Shown piece by piece: positions 1 through 8,565 of a stretch of DNA of 35,110 nt. A model generated the notes under the pieces. The model worked only from the letters and a program-made list of their open reading frames with translations. It was not told where the DNA came from and did no database searches. The translations under genes were made by a program, and so were the position numbers. The stretch covers positions 1-35,110 of the forward strand of contig CAZLPU010000053.1 in NCBI GenBank assembly GCA_964561475.1. Reading direction: 5' to 3'. Origin of the DNA: CAYUYV01 sp964561475. Its GTDB lineage: Bacteria > Pseudomonadota > Alphaproteobacteria > JAJFIK01. Every line of letters begins with the position of its first letter. Position 1 is the first letter of the stretch.

Positions 1-47
1 TCCGGCGCCACTGCGCCGCCCTCGCGGAGGCGCCTCGCGCCGTGAGC

Positions 48-109
48 AAAAAAACAAGAGCGGCGGCCACCCTGTTTAAAGGTGATCGTGATTTGGCGCC
101 CGCCGCTCT
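48..109 (-). terminator. Rho-independent terminator of the 630-residue membrane protein gene
   Basis: On the minus strand a perfect 10-bp stem (AGAGCGGCGG at 109-100 pairing with CCGCCGCTCT at 66-57) is followed at once by TG and seven T (A-run at 48-54 on the plus strand). The stem overlaps the stop codon of the gene. The loop is long (33 nt) but the GC stem plus T-run is the classic intrinsic terminator layout. Confidence 0.8.
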
Positions 110-2000
110 AATTCCCGGAACCGCCGGCGCGCACCCTTACCCGCTCGTTGTAGATCTCGCCGACATAATGGCGGATCAAACTGCCGGACTGTCGCTGAAT
201 GTCGAAATTGTGGAAGTTCTGCCAGGCGGCATCATCGATGTTGAGCAGATCAGCCACGCATTTCGCCAGATGGCTGCGAAACACCACACTCACCGCAAGC
301 CAGTAGAACGCGATCAGGAACACCCCGTTCTGGGCGAGCCAGATGCCGATTTCCTCCAGGGCACGGACATAGTCGCCGGTCATCAAGCCCGGCGCCAGGG
401 TGCCCGGGTTGAGAATGAAAATCACGGCGATGGCCAGGGAGACCGGCAGCAGGAAAAGCATCGGCACACCCAGGACATAATAGCCGCTGTTGCGCTTGAC
501 CTGATAGAGAATGCTCCGCAGGAAGACTTCGATGTGGAACATCCGGAAGCCGATCCACTGCATGTTGACGAACCAGATTTTCGCCAGTTCCCGAGAACTC
601 AGGCTCATCCGGTCTCCGCTGAACGCCCCCCGGGCCTGGCTCAGGGCCTGATAAAAATCCCGGTTCAGCCGCGCGGTCTTGGAGCGCATGAAGGCCACCA
701 CTTCCGTCCGGTTCACCCGCTGGAAATGGGAATAGGGAAAGCGGAACACGAACACCGCGCCGAGATAGCCCGCGATCACCGTGACCAGGGCAAACAGGGA
801 TTTGCTGATCCCGATGATCACCAGATCCGCATCCTCCGACATGACCGGAATGCCGCTGGTTTCCAGCCAGGTCCCAAGCTGGGGAAAGATATTGGTGATC
901 CAGAAGGTCTTGGCCAGGTCGTAATATTCCCCGGTCTGAAAGTCCTTGTAGACCACTGCATAGCCATAGAGATAGTTGGCAATCAGAACAGTGGTCAGGA
1001 TCGAGGACAGGATGATCGACAGGAAAAAGACATTGTGGTTGGCGGTCATGCGCCACTGGGTGAGGAAATAGAGGGTTTTCCGGTCGCTGTTGCCGATCAT
1101 GTCGGCGATGGCCGCGTCATTCAGGTCTTCATAGAGAAGATCCGGATCATCGTTCACGCTGATGTCGTATTGGAACAGGTCCGATGCCAGGAGGTAGTTT
1201 TTCGCGGCACCTGTCGCGTCGGGTTCGTCCCGGTCCGGCAGATAATGGGCCTTGGCGGAAATCTCCTGGAAGACCGATCCCTCCCGCTCCAAGGCATCCT
1301 CCTCGGCAGCGAAGGCGCCCTGATTGATGATCATCTCCTCATCAAAGGGGGTGAGATGGGGGATGGCCACCTTGGAGAAATCCAGCATTCCAAAGGTCAG
1401 TTCACCATCCGCCGGACGATCCTCTCCCGGATCGCCTCCCGTGGCGCCGATGAACCGGCCCTCTTCGTCGAGATACTCCGGTTTGACCACAAGGGCCGGA
1501 TCGGCCCGGAACCGCTTGAGCAGGGCGGTGTAATGGCGCTCGAAGGCCGTCCGGCGCTCCTTTTCCAGAAGCCGTTCCCGTTCCTCGTTCCAGCGCCGGG
1601 CCACGTCATCCCGGTAGCGGGTGATGTAGTCGTCGAAATCGGCGGTTTCCTGGCTGGGCAGGTAGTCTCGGACCATCTCATCCAGAGCCTGAGCCACGAT
1701 GGGGGCACGGATGTCACTGCGGTCCATGGCCCGTTCCGTGAAGGTTTTGGGCTGCCAGATCCGCTTGATCGCCGCATAACCGCTGGTGCCGACCACTCCC
1801 TGAACTTCGGAAATTCCCCGTGGGCCGCGCAAGGACACCCGCCGCCCCATGCGCAGGATCCGCCCGATCCGGGTCAGCAGAAAGCGCACCACCGTGGCCC
1901 GGGACAGAATGATCGTAATGAGAAGCACAAAGAGGACAAGAAACGTGGCCAGGATCGCAAAAACAACGATTGGCACACTCACGGATTCGTTCAGGAACAT
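108..2000 (-). CDS. Unrecognised polytopic membrane protein, 630 aa
   Basis: I do not recognise this family. The protein begins with a transmembrane helix at about residues 10-33. A long charged cytoplasmic-type region follows (about 34-315), rich in Glu, Arg and Asp and probably partly coiled near residues 125-165. Four more hydrophobic helices lie at about 322-347, 391-416, 508-530 and 556-573. There are about five membrane segments, so the two ends may lie on opposite sides of the membrane. No enzyme motif is visible. The ATG follows a GGGGGTGAG purine stretch. The gene is last on its strand in the window and ends in a strong terminator. A 265-bp gap separates it from the sulfotransferase gene upstream, so it may have its own promoter. 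That the frame codes is clear from the helices and the terminator; the function is open. Confidence 0.85.
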   Translation of the reverse strand: MFLNESVSVPIVVFAILATFLVLFVLLITIILSRATVVRFLLTRIGRILRMGRRVSLRGPRGISEVQGVVGTSGYAAIKRIWQPKTFTERAMDRSDIRAPIVAQALDEMVRDYLPSQETADFDDYITRYRDDVARRWNEERERLLEKERRTAFERHYTALLKRFRADPALVVKPEYLDEEGRFIGATGGDPGEDRPADGELTFGMLDFSKVAIPHLTPFDEEMIINQGAFAAEEDALEREGSVFQEISAKAHYLPDRDEPDATGAAKNYLLASDLFQYDISVNDDPDLLYEDLNDAAIADMIGNSDRKTLYFLTQWRMTANHNVFFLSIILSSILTTVLIANYLYGYAVVYKDFQTGEYYDLAKTFWITNIFPQLGTWLETSGIPVMSEDADLVIIGISKSLFALVTVIAGYLGAVFVFRFPYSHFQRVNRTEVVAFMRSKTARLNRDFYQALSQARGAFSGDRMSLSSRELAKIWFVNMQWIGFRMFHIEVFLRSILYQVKRNSGYYVLGVPMLFLLPVSLAIAVIFILNPGTLAPGLMTGDYVRALEEIGIWLAQNGVFLIAFYWLAVSVVFRSHLAKCVADLLNIDDAAWQNFHNFDIQRQSGSLIRHYVGEIYNERVRVRAGGSGN

Positions 2001-2265
2001 CGCTCACCCCCGGTTTCCGGCCACCGCTGCATGAACCGACCTTTGCAGGGGGCACAGACGCTACACCTCAAGGGACGGCCACGGGCCGCCCCGCCTCACC
2101 CAGCTCAAGGCTAGCAGACTTTGTGGGGGAAAAGTACATGCCGGGGCTTGTGTCCGGCCAGTCCTCGCGGAGATTGGCACGGGGCTCAATACAAGGTGTC
2201 TCGGAAGACGGTCTCCGGCGGCAAGGGTGTTCTTTGTCTTTCGGGGGGAAAACGAGGCCCTTGTT

Positions 2266-2970
2266 TTAGAACTCGTAACCGAACAGTTCGATTTCCCGGG
2301 CGCAGGTCCGGGCGACAATGTCCCTGGTCTCGTCGGTATAGTACTCCCGGTAGTGCTTCTTTTCCTTGCGAAAGCCGGATTTGGTGCGGGGCAGTTCCGG
2401 GATTGTCTCCACACCGATGGCTTCCAGGATGGAACGGAAATCCTCCGCCAGGGTCTCATACCGGCCGATCCGGTCCATGGCGATTTTGCCGTCCACGCTG
2501 TAACGGCCCACCTGGCTCGGAGGTTTGCGCACCGCAAGCCAGTCTTCGAAAGTCTGGGGGACATCGAGCCGGGTGCGTTCCCAGTTGAAGGCGGAGACTG
2601 CCTTGTCCCAGGGATTGCGTTCGAAACAGAACTTGTAATAGCTGTCGAAGACCGGTCGGCCGACACGCCGGCGCACAAGTTCCGCCGGGATATGATTGTA
2701 GAATTTCTTGCCCCGCATGGCGTCCTTCATTTCCCGCCGGGTTTGGGCCAGGGGAATGCCGGGGCCGAAGGCGGGCAGAAAAAAGCCCTGCCAGTTGCGG
2801 GGTTCCAGGGCCTCCTCCCCCGGGCGGCTGGAGCGGCCTTTCAGCCGCTTGCCCAGGGGCGTGCAGATATCATCGGGACCGCAGATCTGGCTCAGGGCCA
2901 CCTCGATGCTCGTTCCGGCGGTCTTGCCCGTCTTGATAAAGATGAATTTGTGCCGGTGTGAGATGATCAT
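2266..2970 (-). CDS. Sulfotransferase family protein, 234 aa
   Basis: Probable PAPS-dependent sulfotransferase that moves a sulfuryl group onto a carbohydrate, lipid or other acceptor. The N-terminal strand and loop FIFIKTGKTAGTS (about residues 9-21) match the 5'-phosphosulfate-binding loop of the family. FERNPWDKAVSAFNW (about residues 116-130), with its Arg and Ser, matches the 3'-phosphate-binding element. The length suits small bacterial members of the Sulfotransfer_2 type. The ATG has a GGGGGA ribosome site about 9 nt upstream. The acceptor cannot be told from sequence. A run of five TTGGG units lies 66-90 bp upstream of the start, between this gene and putA, where a promoter for it would be expected. 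Confidence 0.8.
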   Translation of the reverse strand: MIISHRHKFIFIKTGKTAGTSIEVALSQICGPDDICTPLGKRLKGRSSRPGEEALEPRNWQGFFLPAFGPGIPLAQTRREMKDAMRGKKFYNHIPAELVRRRVGRPVFDSYYKFCFERNPWDKAVSAFNWERTRLDVPQTFEDWLAVRKPPSQVGRYSVDGKIAMDRIGRYETLAEDFRSILEAIGVETIPELPRTKSGFRKEKKHYREYYTDETRDIVARTCAREIELFGYEF

Positions 2971-3035
2971 GTCGGTGTTTCCCCCTTTGCCGCCGCCAGA
3001 CGGGTATCACGGTCTACGGATGGTTCCTTGCCCTA

Positions 3036-3060
3036 TTGGGTTGGGTTGGGTTGGGTTGGG
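3036..3060. repeat. Pentanucleotide microsatellite (TTGGG)x5
   Basis: Five perfect consecutive TTGGG units lie between the putA stop and the sulfotransferase start. On the coding strand of the sulfotransferase they read CCCAA. The unit is not a multiple of 3 and sits 66-90 bp upstream of the start codon, where copy number could change promoter spacing. Confidence 0.9.
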
Positions 3061-3095
3061 CTGGACCGGGCCGGAGCCGGACCCTGCCTCCAGAG

Positions 3096-6000
3096 CTAGA
3101 CGGTTTCGCCCAGGGTCATGAGGGCGGCATTGCCGCCGGAGGCAGTGGTGTCGGTGCTCACCACCCGCTCCACCGCGAAACGGGTGAGATAATGAGGGCC
3201 GCCCGCTTTGGGCCCTGTGCCGGACAGGCCCTCGCCACCAAAGGGCTGGGCGCCGACGACAGCACCGACCTGATTGCGGTTGACATACATGTTCCCCACA
3301 CGGACCCGGTCCCGCACGAACCGGGCGGTTTCCTCGATCCGGGTGTGAAGGCCCAGGGTCAGACCATAACCGGTGGCGTTGATGGCGTTGCACAGATCTC
3401 CCAGCCGGTCCGCCTTGTAGCGCAAGACATGGAGGAAGGGACCGAAGATCTCCCGTTCCAGCACCGAGAGACTGTCGATTTCAACGGCCCTGGGCGCGAA
3501 GAAGGTGCCATGGTCCGTGTCCGGACCCAGGGGAACTTCATGGAGCGGACGGGCGAGATTGTGCATCCGCGCCCCGTGGGCCTCCAGCATGGCCTTCGCT
3601 TCATCGTCGATCACCGGGCCAATATCCGTGGCCAGATCGAAGGGATCGCCCACGGTCAGTTCAGCCATGGCACCGGTCAGCATGGTGATGACCTTGTCCG
3701 CCACGTCGGATTGAACCGCGAGCACCCGGACGGCGGAACACCGTTGGCCCGCACTGTCGAAAGCGGAGGTGAGGACATCGGCGACCACCTGTTCGGGCAG
3801 GGCGCTTGAGTCCATGATCATCACGTTCTGGCCCCCGGTCTCGGCGATCAGGGGCACAATGGGACCGGGACGCTCCGCCAGGGTCTGATTGATCAGCCGG
3901 GCGGTCTGGGTGGAGCCGGTGAAGGCCACGCCCGAGACCCTGGGATCCTTTGTGAGAGCCCCACCGATGGCGGCCCCGTCACCAGGCAGCAGGTGGAGCA
4001 CCTTCGGATCGATGCCCGCTTCCAGAAACAGGGTAACGGCCAGATGGGCGATCAGCGGGGTCTGTTCGGCGGGCTTGGCGACCACGGCATTGCCGGCGGC
4101 CAGCGCCGCCGCGATCTGCCCCGTGAAAATCGCGATGGGGAAGTTCCAGGGACTGATACAGGCAAACACCCCCCGGCCGTGGAGGGACATTTCATTCAGT
4201 TCGCCGGTTGGTCCGGGCAGGATTACCGGTCCGCTGAACCGGGTGCGGGCCTCCGCCGCGTAATAGCGCAGAAAGTCGATGGCTTCGCGGACATCCGCCA
4301 GGGCATTGGGAACGGTCTTGCCCGCTTCACGCACGCACAGGGCCATGAGCCGTTCAAGATGCTCTTCGTAAAGATCAGCCGTGCGCTCCAGACAGGCAGC
4401 CCGGGCCTCACCGCCTTTGGCATCCCAGGCGTGCTGACCCTCGACAGCGAGCGACAGGGCACAGTCCACATGGGCGGCGTTGGCTTCCCGGACATGACCG
4501 ACAACCCGGCGCCGGTCGGCGGGATCGGTGACAGGGCGCGGGGCACCACCGTCCTGGAGGGTCGCACCGCCCACAATCGGCCCGGCGGTATAATCCGCCT
4601 TGAGACAGTCTGCCATCCGGGCCAGCAAGGGGGGATAGACCGCCCGGGCGGGCAGGAGCAGACCTTTGGCGTTCTTGCGGCCCGGAAACACGTCCCGGGG
4701 CTGAGCAATCCCGGGATTTTCCTTGGGCTCGATCCGGTAAAGCCGTTCCACCGGGTCTGCGATGATGTCCTCGATGGGTGCCGCGTCATCGGCGAGGCGG
4801 TTCACGAAGGAACTGTTCGCGCCATTTTCCAGAAGCCGGCGGACGAGATAGGCGAGAAGATCCTCATGGCTTCCCACCGGGGCATAGATCCGGACCGGGA
4901 AAGTCCGCCCCAATGTCGGCCCCAATGTCGGATCAGGGGACGGGCCGGGGCCTTTGGTCTTGGTGCCGATTTGTTCGAACAGGGGCTGACCCATGCCGTG
5001 GAGGCGCTGAAATTCGAGCTCCGTATCCGGCCCGGCATCCTCCGCCAGAACGGAGATGGCCGCGATCGTGTGGGCGTTGTGGCTGGCGAACTGGGGATAG
5101 AAGGCCTTGCCGTGGCGGATAAGGGCCCGCGCACAGGCCAGATAGGACACATCCGTCGCTGCCTTGCGGGTGAAGACGGGAAAGCCCTCAACACCCAAAA
5201 TCTGGTGATGCTTGATTTCCGTGTCCCAGTAGGCGCCCTTCACCAGCCGCACGGGAATGCGCATATCAAGCGCCCGGCTCAGCCCCGCAAGCCACTCCAC
5301 GACCCCGAGCGCCCGTTTCTGGTAGGCCTGGACGGCAAGGCCGAAGCCCCCCCAATCCCGCACCGCCGGATCCCGGGCGACAGCCTCGAAGATATCGAGG
5401 GACAGCTCAAGCCGGTCCGCTTCCTCCGCATCCATGGTCAGCCCGATGCCGTGCTCCCGGGCGGCCTTGGCCAATTTCAGAAGCTGAGGCGCAAGGTCCT
5501 GGAGGATCTGGTCCTTTTTGGCCTCCTCATAGCGGGGATGGAGGGCGGACAGTTTCACCGAAATACTGTTGCGGGCATGGATGGGGCTGTCGGAGCCTTT
5601 TTCCGCCTCGCCCACGGCCTGGATGGCATTGAAATAGGACTGGAAATAGCGCTGGGCGTCGGCCCTCGTGCGGGCGGCCTCCCCCAGCATGTCGAAGGAA
5701 AAGCGCGCGCTCCTGGTCTGGCGGGCTTCGCCCAGGGCTTCCTTGATGGTCCGCCCGAGGACAAACTGACGCCCCATTATGCGCATGGCATGGAGCATGG
5801 CCCGGCGAATCACGGGCTCTCCGCTGCGCTGCACCAGACGGCTCAGGACCCGGCTTGAGTCGGCCACTGATTCGTCCTTGAGGCGCACAACCCGGCCCGT
5901 GAGCATGAGACCCCAGGTGGACGCATTCACAAAAAGAGATCGGGACCGGCCCAAATGGCGCTCCCAGTCGGCTGGGCCGATCTTGTCCTTGATCAACCGG

Positions 6001-6311
6001 TCGGCGGTGTCAGGATCGGGAATGCGCAGAAGGGCCTCGGCCAGACACATCAGGACCACGCCTTCTTCACTGGACAGGGCGTATTCCTGGAGAAAGGCGT
6101 CGATCCCGCCGGCGGGGCGCCGCCCTTGGCGGATCGCCTCCACAAGGGCCCGGGCGCGCTGGGCTGTTCGGTCCCGCTGGGGCTGGGCCATGCGGGCGAC
6201 GTCAATCAGACGGTTGACGGCAACCGTTTCATCTTCCAGTACCCCGTGGGTGATGACCTCACGCAGGGGCTGGAGAGCGTCTATAGGTTTGAGCATGTCC
6301 ATAAAGCTCAC
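3096..6311 (-). CDS. putA: PutA: bifunctional proline dehydrogenase / L-glutamate-gamma-semialdehyde dehydrogenase, 1071 aa
   Basis: Oxidises L-proline to glutamate in two steps, with FAD in the first and NAD+ in the second. The proline dehydrogenase half (about residues 150-480) carries RLVKGAYWDTEIK and FASHNAHTIA. The aldehyde dehydrogenase half (about 570-1050) carries SPWNFPIAIFTGQ, AETGGQN with the general base Glu824, and GQRCS with the nucleophile Cys858. It ends with PFGGEGLSGTGPKAGGP. There is no N-terminal ribbon-helix-helix domain and no extra C-terminal domain, so this is a short, non-autoregulating PutA; a separate regulator would be needed and is not in the window. I chose the GTG at 6311 because GGAAGG lies 6 nt upstream; an ATG at 6302 is the alternative. 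The frame stays open to 6479, but that extension looks non-coding. The gene is divergent from the PanC-like operon. A 12-bp duplication at 4908-4931 gives PTLGPTLG in the linker region. Confidence 0.97.
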   Translation of the reverse strand: MSFMDMLKPIDALQPLREVITHGVLEDETVAVNRLIDVARMAQPQRDRTAQRARALVEAIRQGRRPAGGIDAFLQEYALSSEEGVVLMCLAEALLRIPDPDTADRLIKDKIGPADWERHLGRSRSLFVNASTWGLMLTGRVVRLKDESVADSSRVLSRLVQRSGEPVIRRAMLHAMRIMGRQFVLGRTIKEALGEARQTRSARFSFDMLGEAARTRADAQRYFQSYFNAIQAVGEAEKGSDSPIHARNSISVKLSALHPRYEEAKKDQILQDLAPQLLKLAKAAREHGIGLTMDAEEADRLELSLDIFEAVARDPAVRDWGGFGLAVQAYQKRALGVVEWLAGLSRALDMRIPVRLVKGAYWDTEIKHHQILGVEGFPVFTRKAATDVSYLACARALIRHGKAFYPQFASHNAHTIAAISVLAEDAGPDTELEFQRLHGMGQPLFEQIGTKTKGPGPSPDPTLGPTLGRTFPVRIYAPVGSHEDLLAYLVRRLLENGANSSFVNRLADDAAPIEDIIADPVERLYRIEPKENPGIAQPRDVFPGRKNAKGLLLPARAVYPPLLARMADCLKADYTAGPIVGGATLQDGGAPRPVTDPADRRRVVGHVREANAAHVDCALSLAVEGQHAWDAKGGEARAACLERTADLYEEHLERLMALCVREAGKTVPNALADVREAIDFLRYYAAEARTRFSGPVILPGPTGELNEMSLHGRGVFACISPWNFPIAIFTGQIAAALAAGNAVVAKPAEQTPLIAHLAVTLFLEAGIDPKVLHLLPGDGAAIGGALTKDPRVSGVAFTGSTQTARLINQTLAERPGPIVPLIAETGGQNVMIMDSSALPEQVVADVLTSAFDSAGQRCSAVRVLAVQSDVADKVITMLTGAMAELTVGDPFDLATDIGPVIDDEAKAMLEAHGARMHNLARPLHEVPLGPDTDHGTFFAPRAVEIDSLSVLEREIFGPFLHVLRYKADRLGDLCNAINATGYGLTLGLHTRIEETARFVRDRVRVGNMYVNRNQVGAVVGAQPFGGEGLSGTGPKAGGPHYLTRFAVERVVSTDTTASGGNAALMTLGETV
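4908..4931. repeat. 12-bp tandem duplication inside putA
   Basis: Two perfect copies of CCCCAATGTCGG lie next to each other. They keep the putA frame and encode PTLGPTLG in a region between the two catalytic domains. Confidence 0.85.
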
Positions 6312-6410
6312 ATACGCCCTTCCCAGGGTCCCATCAAGCGGAGCGTTCGACCGCACCAAGGGAACCCTATCGAGGCGGTGGTCAAACTGCAGCAGACCGA
6401 ATAAGGCGGC

Positions 6411-6440
6411 ATGACCACTGCAAGGACCAGACGTTTTATA
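6411..6440 (+). promoter_or_regulatory. Candidate sigma-70-type promoter for the PanC-like operon
   Basis: ATGACC (6411-6416) as a -35 element and TTTATA (6435-6440) as a -10 element are 18 bp apart, in the 194-bp region between the divergent putA and PanC-like genes. This is the most AT-rich hexamer in the gap. It was chosen by eye only. Confidence 0.3.
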
Positions 6441-6505
6441 AGATGGGGCGCCTCGGATACCAAGTGCCGCCCTTTTCAAAGCCTTCCCACGGAGAACACG
6501 GCACC

Positions 6506-7459
6506 ATGAGTTTTGAAGTATCAGCCGCTCAATCCAACTCCTCCCCGGCGCATGCCCATCAGGGAGCCCAGAACCAGACTGTCGGCCAATACCGGGCGCG
6601 GCCCCCGGGCACGGCGCAGACCGTTGAGGATCTGCGCGAACAGGTGCGTCTGTGGCGCGCCCAGGGGTTGAGCGTGGCGCTGGTGCCCAGCATCGAGATC
6701 CCCCATGCAGGTCTGCATCCGGTGATTGCCCAGGCGGCCCAGCGGGCGGACCGGGTGATTGTCTGTCCGGCCCTGCCCCTGCCGCCCTTCGCCCAGGTCT
6801 CCGTGCCAGGCATGGTCACAAGCCTTGGCGGCGACGTGACCAACGCCTTCCTGGCCCTCCTGGAAGGCCAGCCCGCGGACCTGCTCTACACCCCCGCCGC
6901 CGAGACCCTTTATGGCTCCGGGTTCACCACCAAGATCAAGATCACCGGGGTGGCCGACGGCCTGGAAGCGGCCCACAAGCCGGAGTTTTTCACCGGGGTC
7001 GCCACGGCCATGGGCAAGGTGTTCCTCCATGCCCTGCCGGACTTCGTGTTCATGGCCCAGCGGGAATATCAGCAACTCCTCGTCATCCGCCGCCTGATCC
7101 TTGATCTCGACCTGCCGGTGACCGTGGTGGGCGTGGACACCCCCCGGGACGCGGAAGGCCTCGCCCTGAGCCCGGCGGTGGAAAATCTTTCCACGGAAGA
7201 GCGCAAGACCGCGCGGCTGCTCAATCGGATTCTGCTTGCCCTGGCGGGCAGCCTGAAAGCCGGTGCGCCCGTGTCCGCCACCCTGGCGGCAGGGTCCCAG
7301 ATGCTGAAGGAAGCGGGCTTCACCGCCGTGGACTATCTTTCCCTGCGGGACCGGGACACTCTGGACCCGGTGGAACCCCTGAACCGGCCCGCCCGGCTCA
7401 TGGCTGCCGCGCGGATCGGCTCCCACCGCATTCTGGACAATGTGGCGGTCGAACCCTGA
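6506..7459 (+). CDS. PanC-like protein with degenerate catalytic motifs, 317 aa
   Basis: Homologous to pantothenate synthetase over its length: the N-terminal LWRAQGLSVALVPS, the central FFTGVATAMGKVF, YQQLLVIRRLILDL and GLALS, and the C-terminal EAGFTAVDYLSLRDRDTL...AARIGSHRILDN all align with PanC. The ATP-handling motifs differ. HxGH is HAGL (first His is residue 67). The GEKD/GQKD motif is AQRE (about 184-187), so the catalytic Lys is Arg. The SSRN motif is SPAV (about 222-225). PGHFRG has become PEFFTG. It is therefore unlikely to be the cell's ordinary pantothenate synthetase and may be a paralogue with another substrate or a non-catalytic role. The start ATG has GGAG 11 nt upstream; a longer open frame from 6443 lacks such a site. 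It heads a run of four same-strand genes, with 76 bp before the nitrilase gene. Confidence 0.85.
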   Translation: MSFEVSAAQSNSSPAHAHQGAQNQTVGQYRARPPGTAQTVEDLREQVRLWRAQGLSVALVPSIEIPHAGLHPVIAQAAQRADRVIVCPALPLPPFAQVSVPGMVTSLGGDVTNAFLALLEGQPADLLYTPAAETLYGSGFTTKIKITGVADGLEAAHKPEFFTGVATAMGKVFLHALPDFVFMAQREYQQLLVIRRLILDLDLPVTVVGVDTPRDAEGLALSPAVENLSTEERKTARLLNRILLALAGSLKAGAPVSATLAAGSQMLKEAGFTAVDYLSLRDRDTLDPVEPLNRPARLMAAARIGSHRILDNVAVEP

Positions 7460-7535
7460 TCGGCGGGGAGACGACGGAACGCGTGGTTCAAAATCGGGAC
7501 CAGGACGGAGCTTGAGAGAAGACGGAGCCAAAGAC

Positions 7536-8486
7536 ATGACAGAAAGCCGGTTCCGCCTTGCCGCCATCCAAGCCGCCCCGATCCTGTTCGACAAGGCCCG
7601 CAGCACGGAAAAGGCCTGCGCCCTGATTGCCCAGGCCGGATCCGGAGGTGCTACCCTGGCAGCCTTCGGCGAAACCTGGCTGCCGGGCTATCCCTTTTTC
7701 GTGGACGCACCGACTTCGCCCCTTTTGTGGGAAGCCAGCGCGGATTATCTCGCGAATGCCATCAGGATCCCCGGGCCGGAAACCGCTTCCCTGTGCGCCG
7801 CCGCCGCCAAGGCCGGAACCGATGTGGTGATCGGCGTAGCGGAGCTTGATCCGCACACGGCGGGGACGGCCTATTGCACCCTTCTGTTCATCGGGCGGGA
7901 GGGCACGATCCTGGGCCGGCACCGCAAGCTCAAGCCCACCCACAGCGAACGGCTCGTATGGGGCGACGGGGACGCCCGGGGGCTTACGGTCCATGACCGG
8001 CCCTACGGGAAAATCAGTGGGCTGAACTGCTGGGAACATCAAATGATGCTGCCCGGCTATACCCTGGCTGCCCAGGGCACCCAGATCCACGTGGCCGCAT
8101 GGCCCGGACGGGACGGAGACGCGCCCGCCGGAGAATTCTGCTGGACCCGACAGGTCTTCCTCTCACGGGCCTATGCGGCCCAGGCCGGGGCCTATGTCAT
8201 CTGCGCCGGGGGGATGCGGCTTCTCAGCGATATTCCGGAAAAATACCGTCCGCTCGGGGAATGGGAACATAATGGCGGGTCCTGTGTTATCGACCCGCGC
8301 GGCGAAATTCTGGCCGGCCCGATGGACGGGCGTGTGCATGGTGAACAGATCCTGTTCGCCGACGGGGACCTGGACACGGTGCGCCGGGCCAAGGCCGCCA
8401 GCGACATTGCCGGTCATTACTCCCGCCCCGATATATTCGAACTGCGGGTGAACCGCTCCGGGGGGCGGCTGCTGACCATGGACTGA
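7536..8486 (+). CDS. Nitrilase (carbon-nitrogen hydrolase superfamily, nitrilase branch), 316 aa
   Basis: Hydrolyses a nitrile to a carboxylic acid and ammonia through a Cys-Glu-Lys triad. Glu46 lies in FGETWLPGYPF. The catalytic Lys lies in HRKLKPTHSER (about residues 129-139). The nucleophile is Cys165 in GLNCWEHQMMLPGY. NCWEH together with RKLKPTH is typical of true nitrilases rather than amidases or carbamoylases of the same superfamily. The usual length is 310-370 residues. The start ATG has GGAG 8 nt upstream. It sits between the PanC-like gene and two beta-lactamase-fold hydrolases, probably in one transcript. The natural nitrile is unknown; an aliphatic or amino-acid-derived nitrile would suit the neighbours, but that is a guess. 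Confidence 0.9.
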   Translation: MTESRFRLAAIQAAPILFDKARSTEKACALIAQAGSGGATLAAFGETWLPGYPFFVDAPTSPLLWEASADYLANAIRIPGPETASLCAAAAKAGTDVVIGVAELDPHTAGTAYCTLLFIGREGTILGRHRKLKPTHSERLVWGDGDARGLTVHDRPYGKISGLNCWEHQMMLPGYTLAAQGTQIHVAAWPGRDGDAPAGEFCWTRQVFLSRAYAAQAGAYVICAGGMRLLSDIPEKYRPLGEWEHNGGSCVIDPRGEILAGPMDGRVHGEQILFADGDLDTVRRAKAASDIAGHYSRPDIFELRVNRSGGRLLTMD

Positions 8487-8565
8487 GGCCACCGCACGCG
8501 CCACCGGTTCGGACGCAGGCAAGCCCGTTGTTTGAGACGCAAGCCCCCCATGACAGGAGAAGCCC

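Noticed and set aside
42..2114. 690-residue plus-strand reading frame
   Set aside because: It is antisense to the membrane protein gene, rich in His, Gly, Asp and Pro with no domain or ribosome site, and it runs through the terminator. This is typical of the shadow of a GC-rich gene.
3993..5858. 621-residue plus-strand reading frame inside putA
   Set aside because: It lies wholly opposite well-conserved putA sequence and shows no recognisable motif.
6312..6479. N-terminal extension of PutA
   Set aside because: The frame is open, but the 56 extra residues match no PutA domain and lack a ribosome site, whereas the GTG at 6311 has GGAAGG at good spacing.
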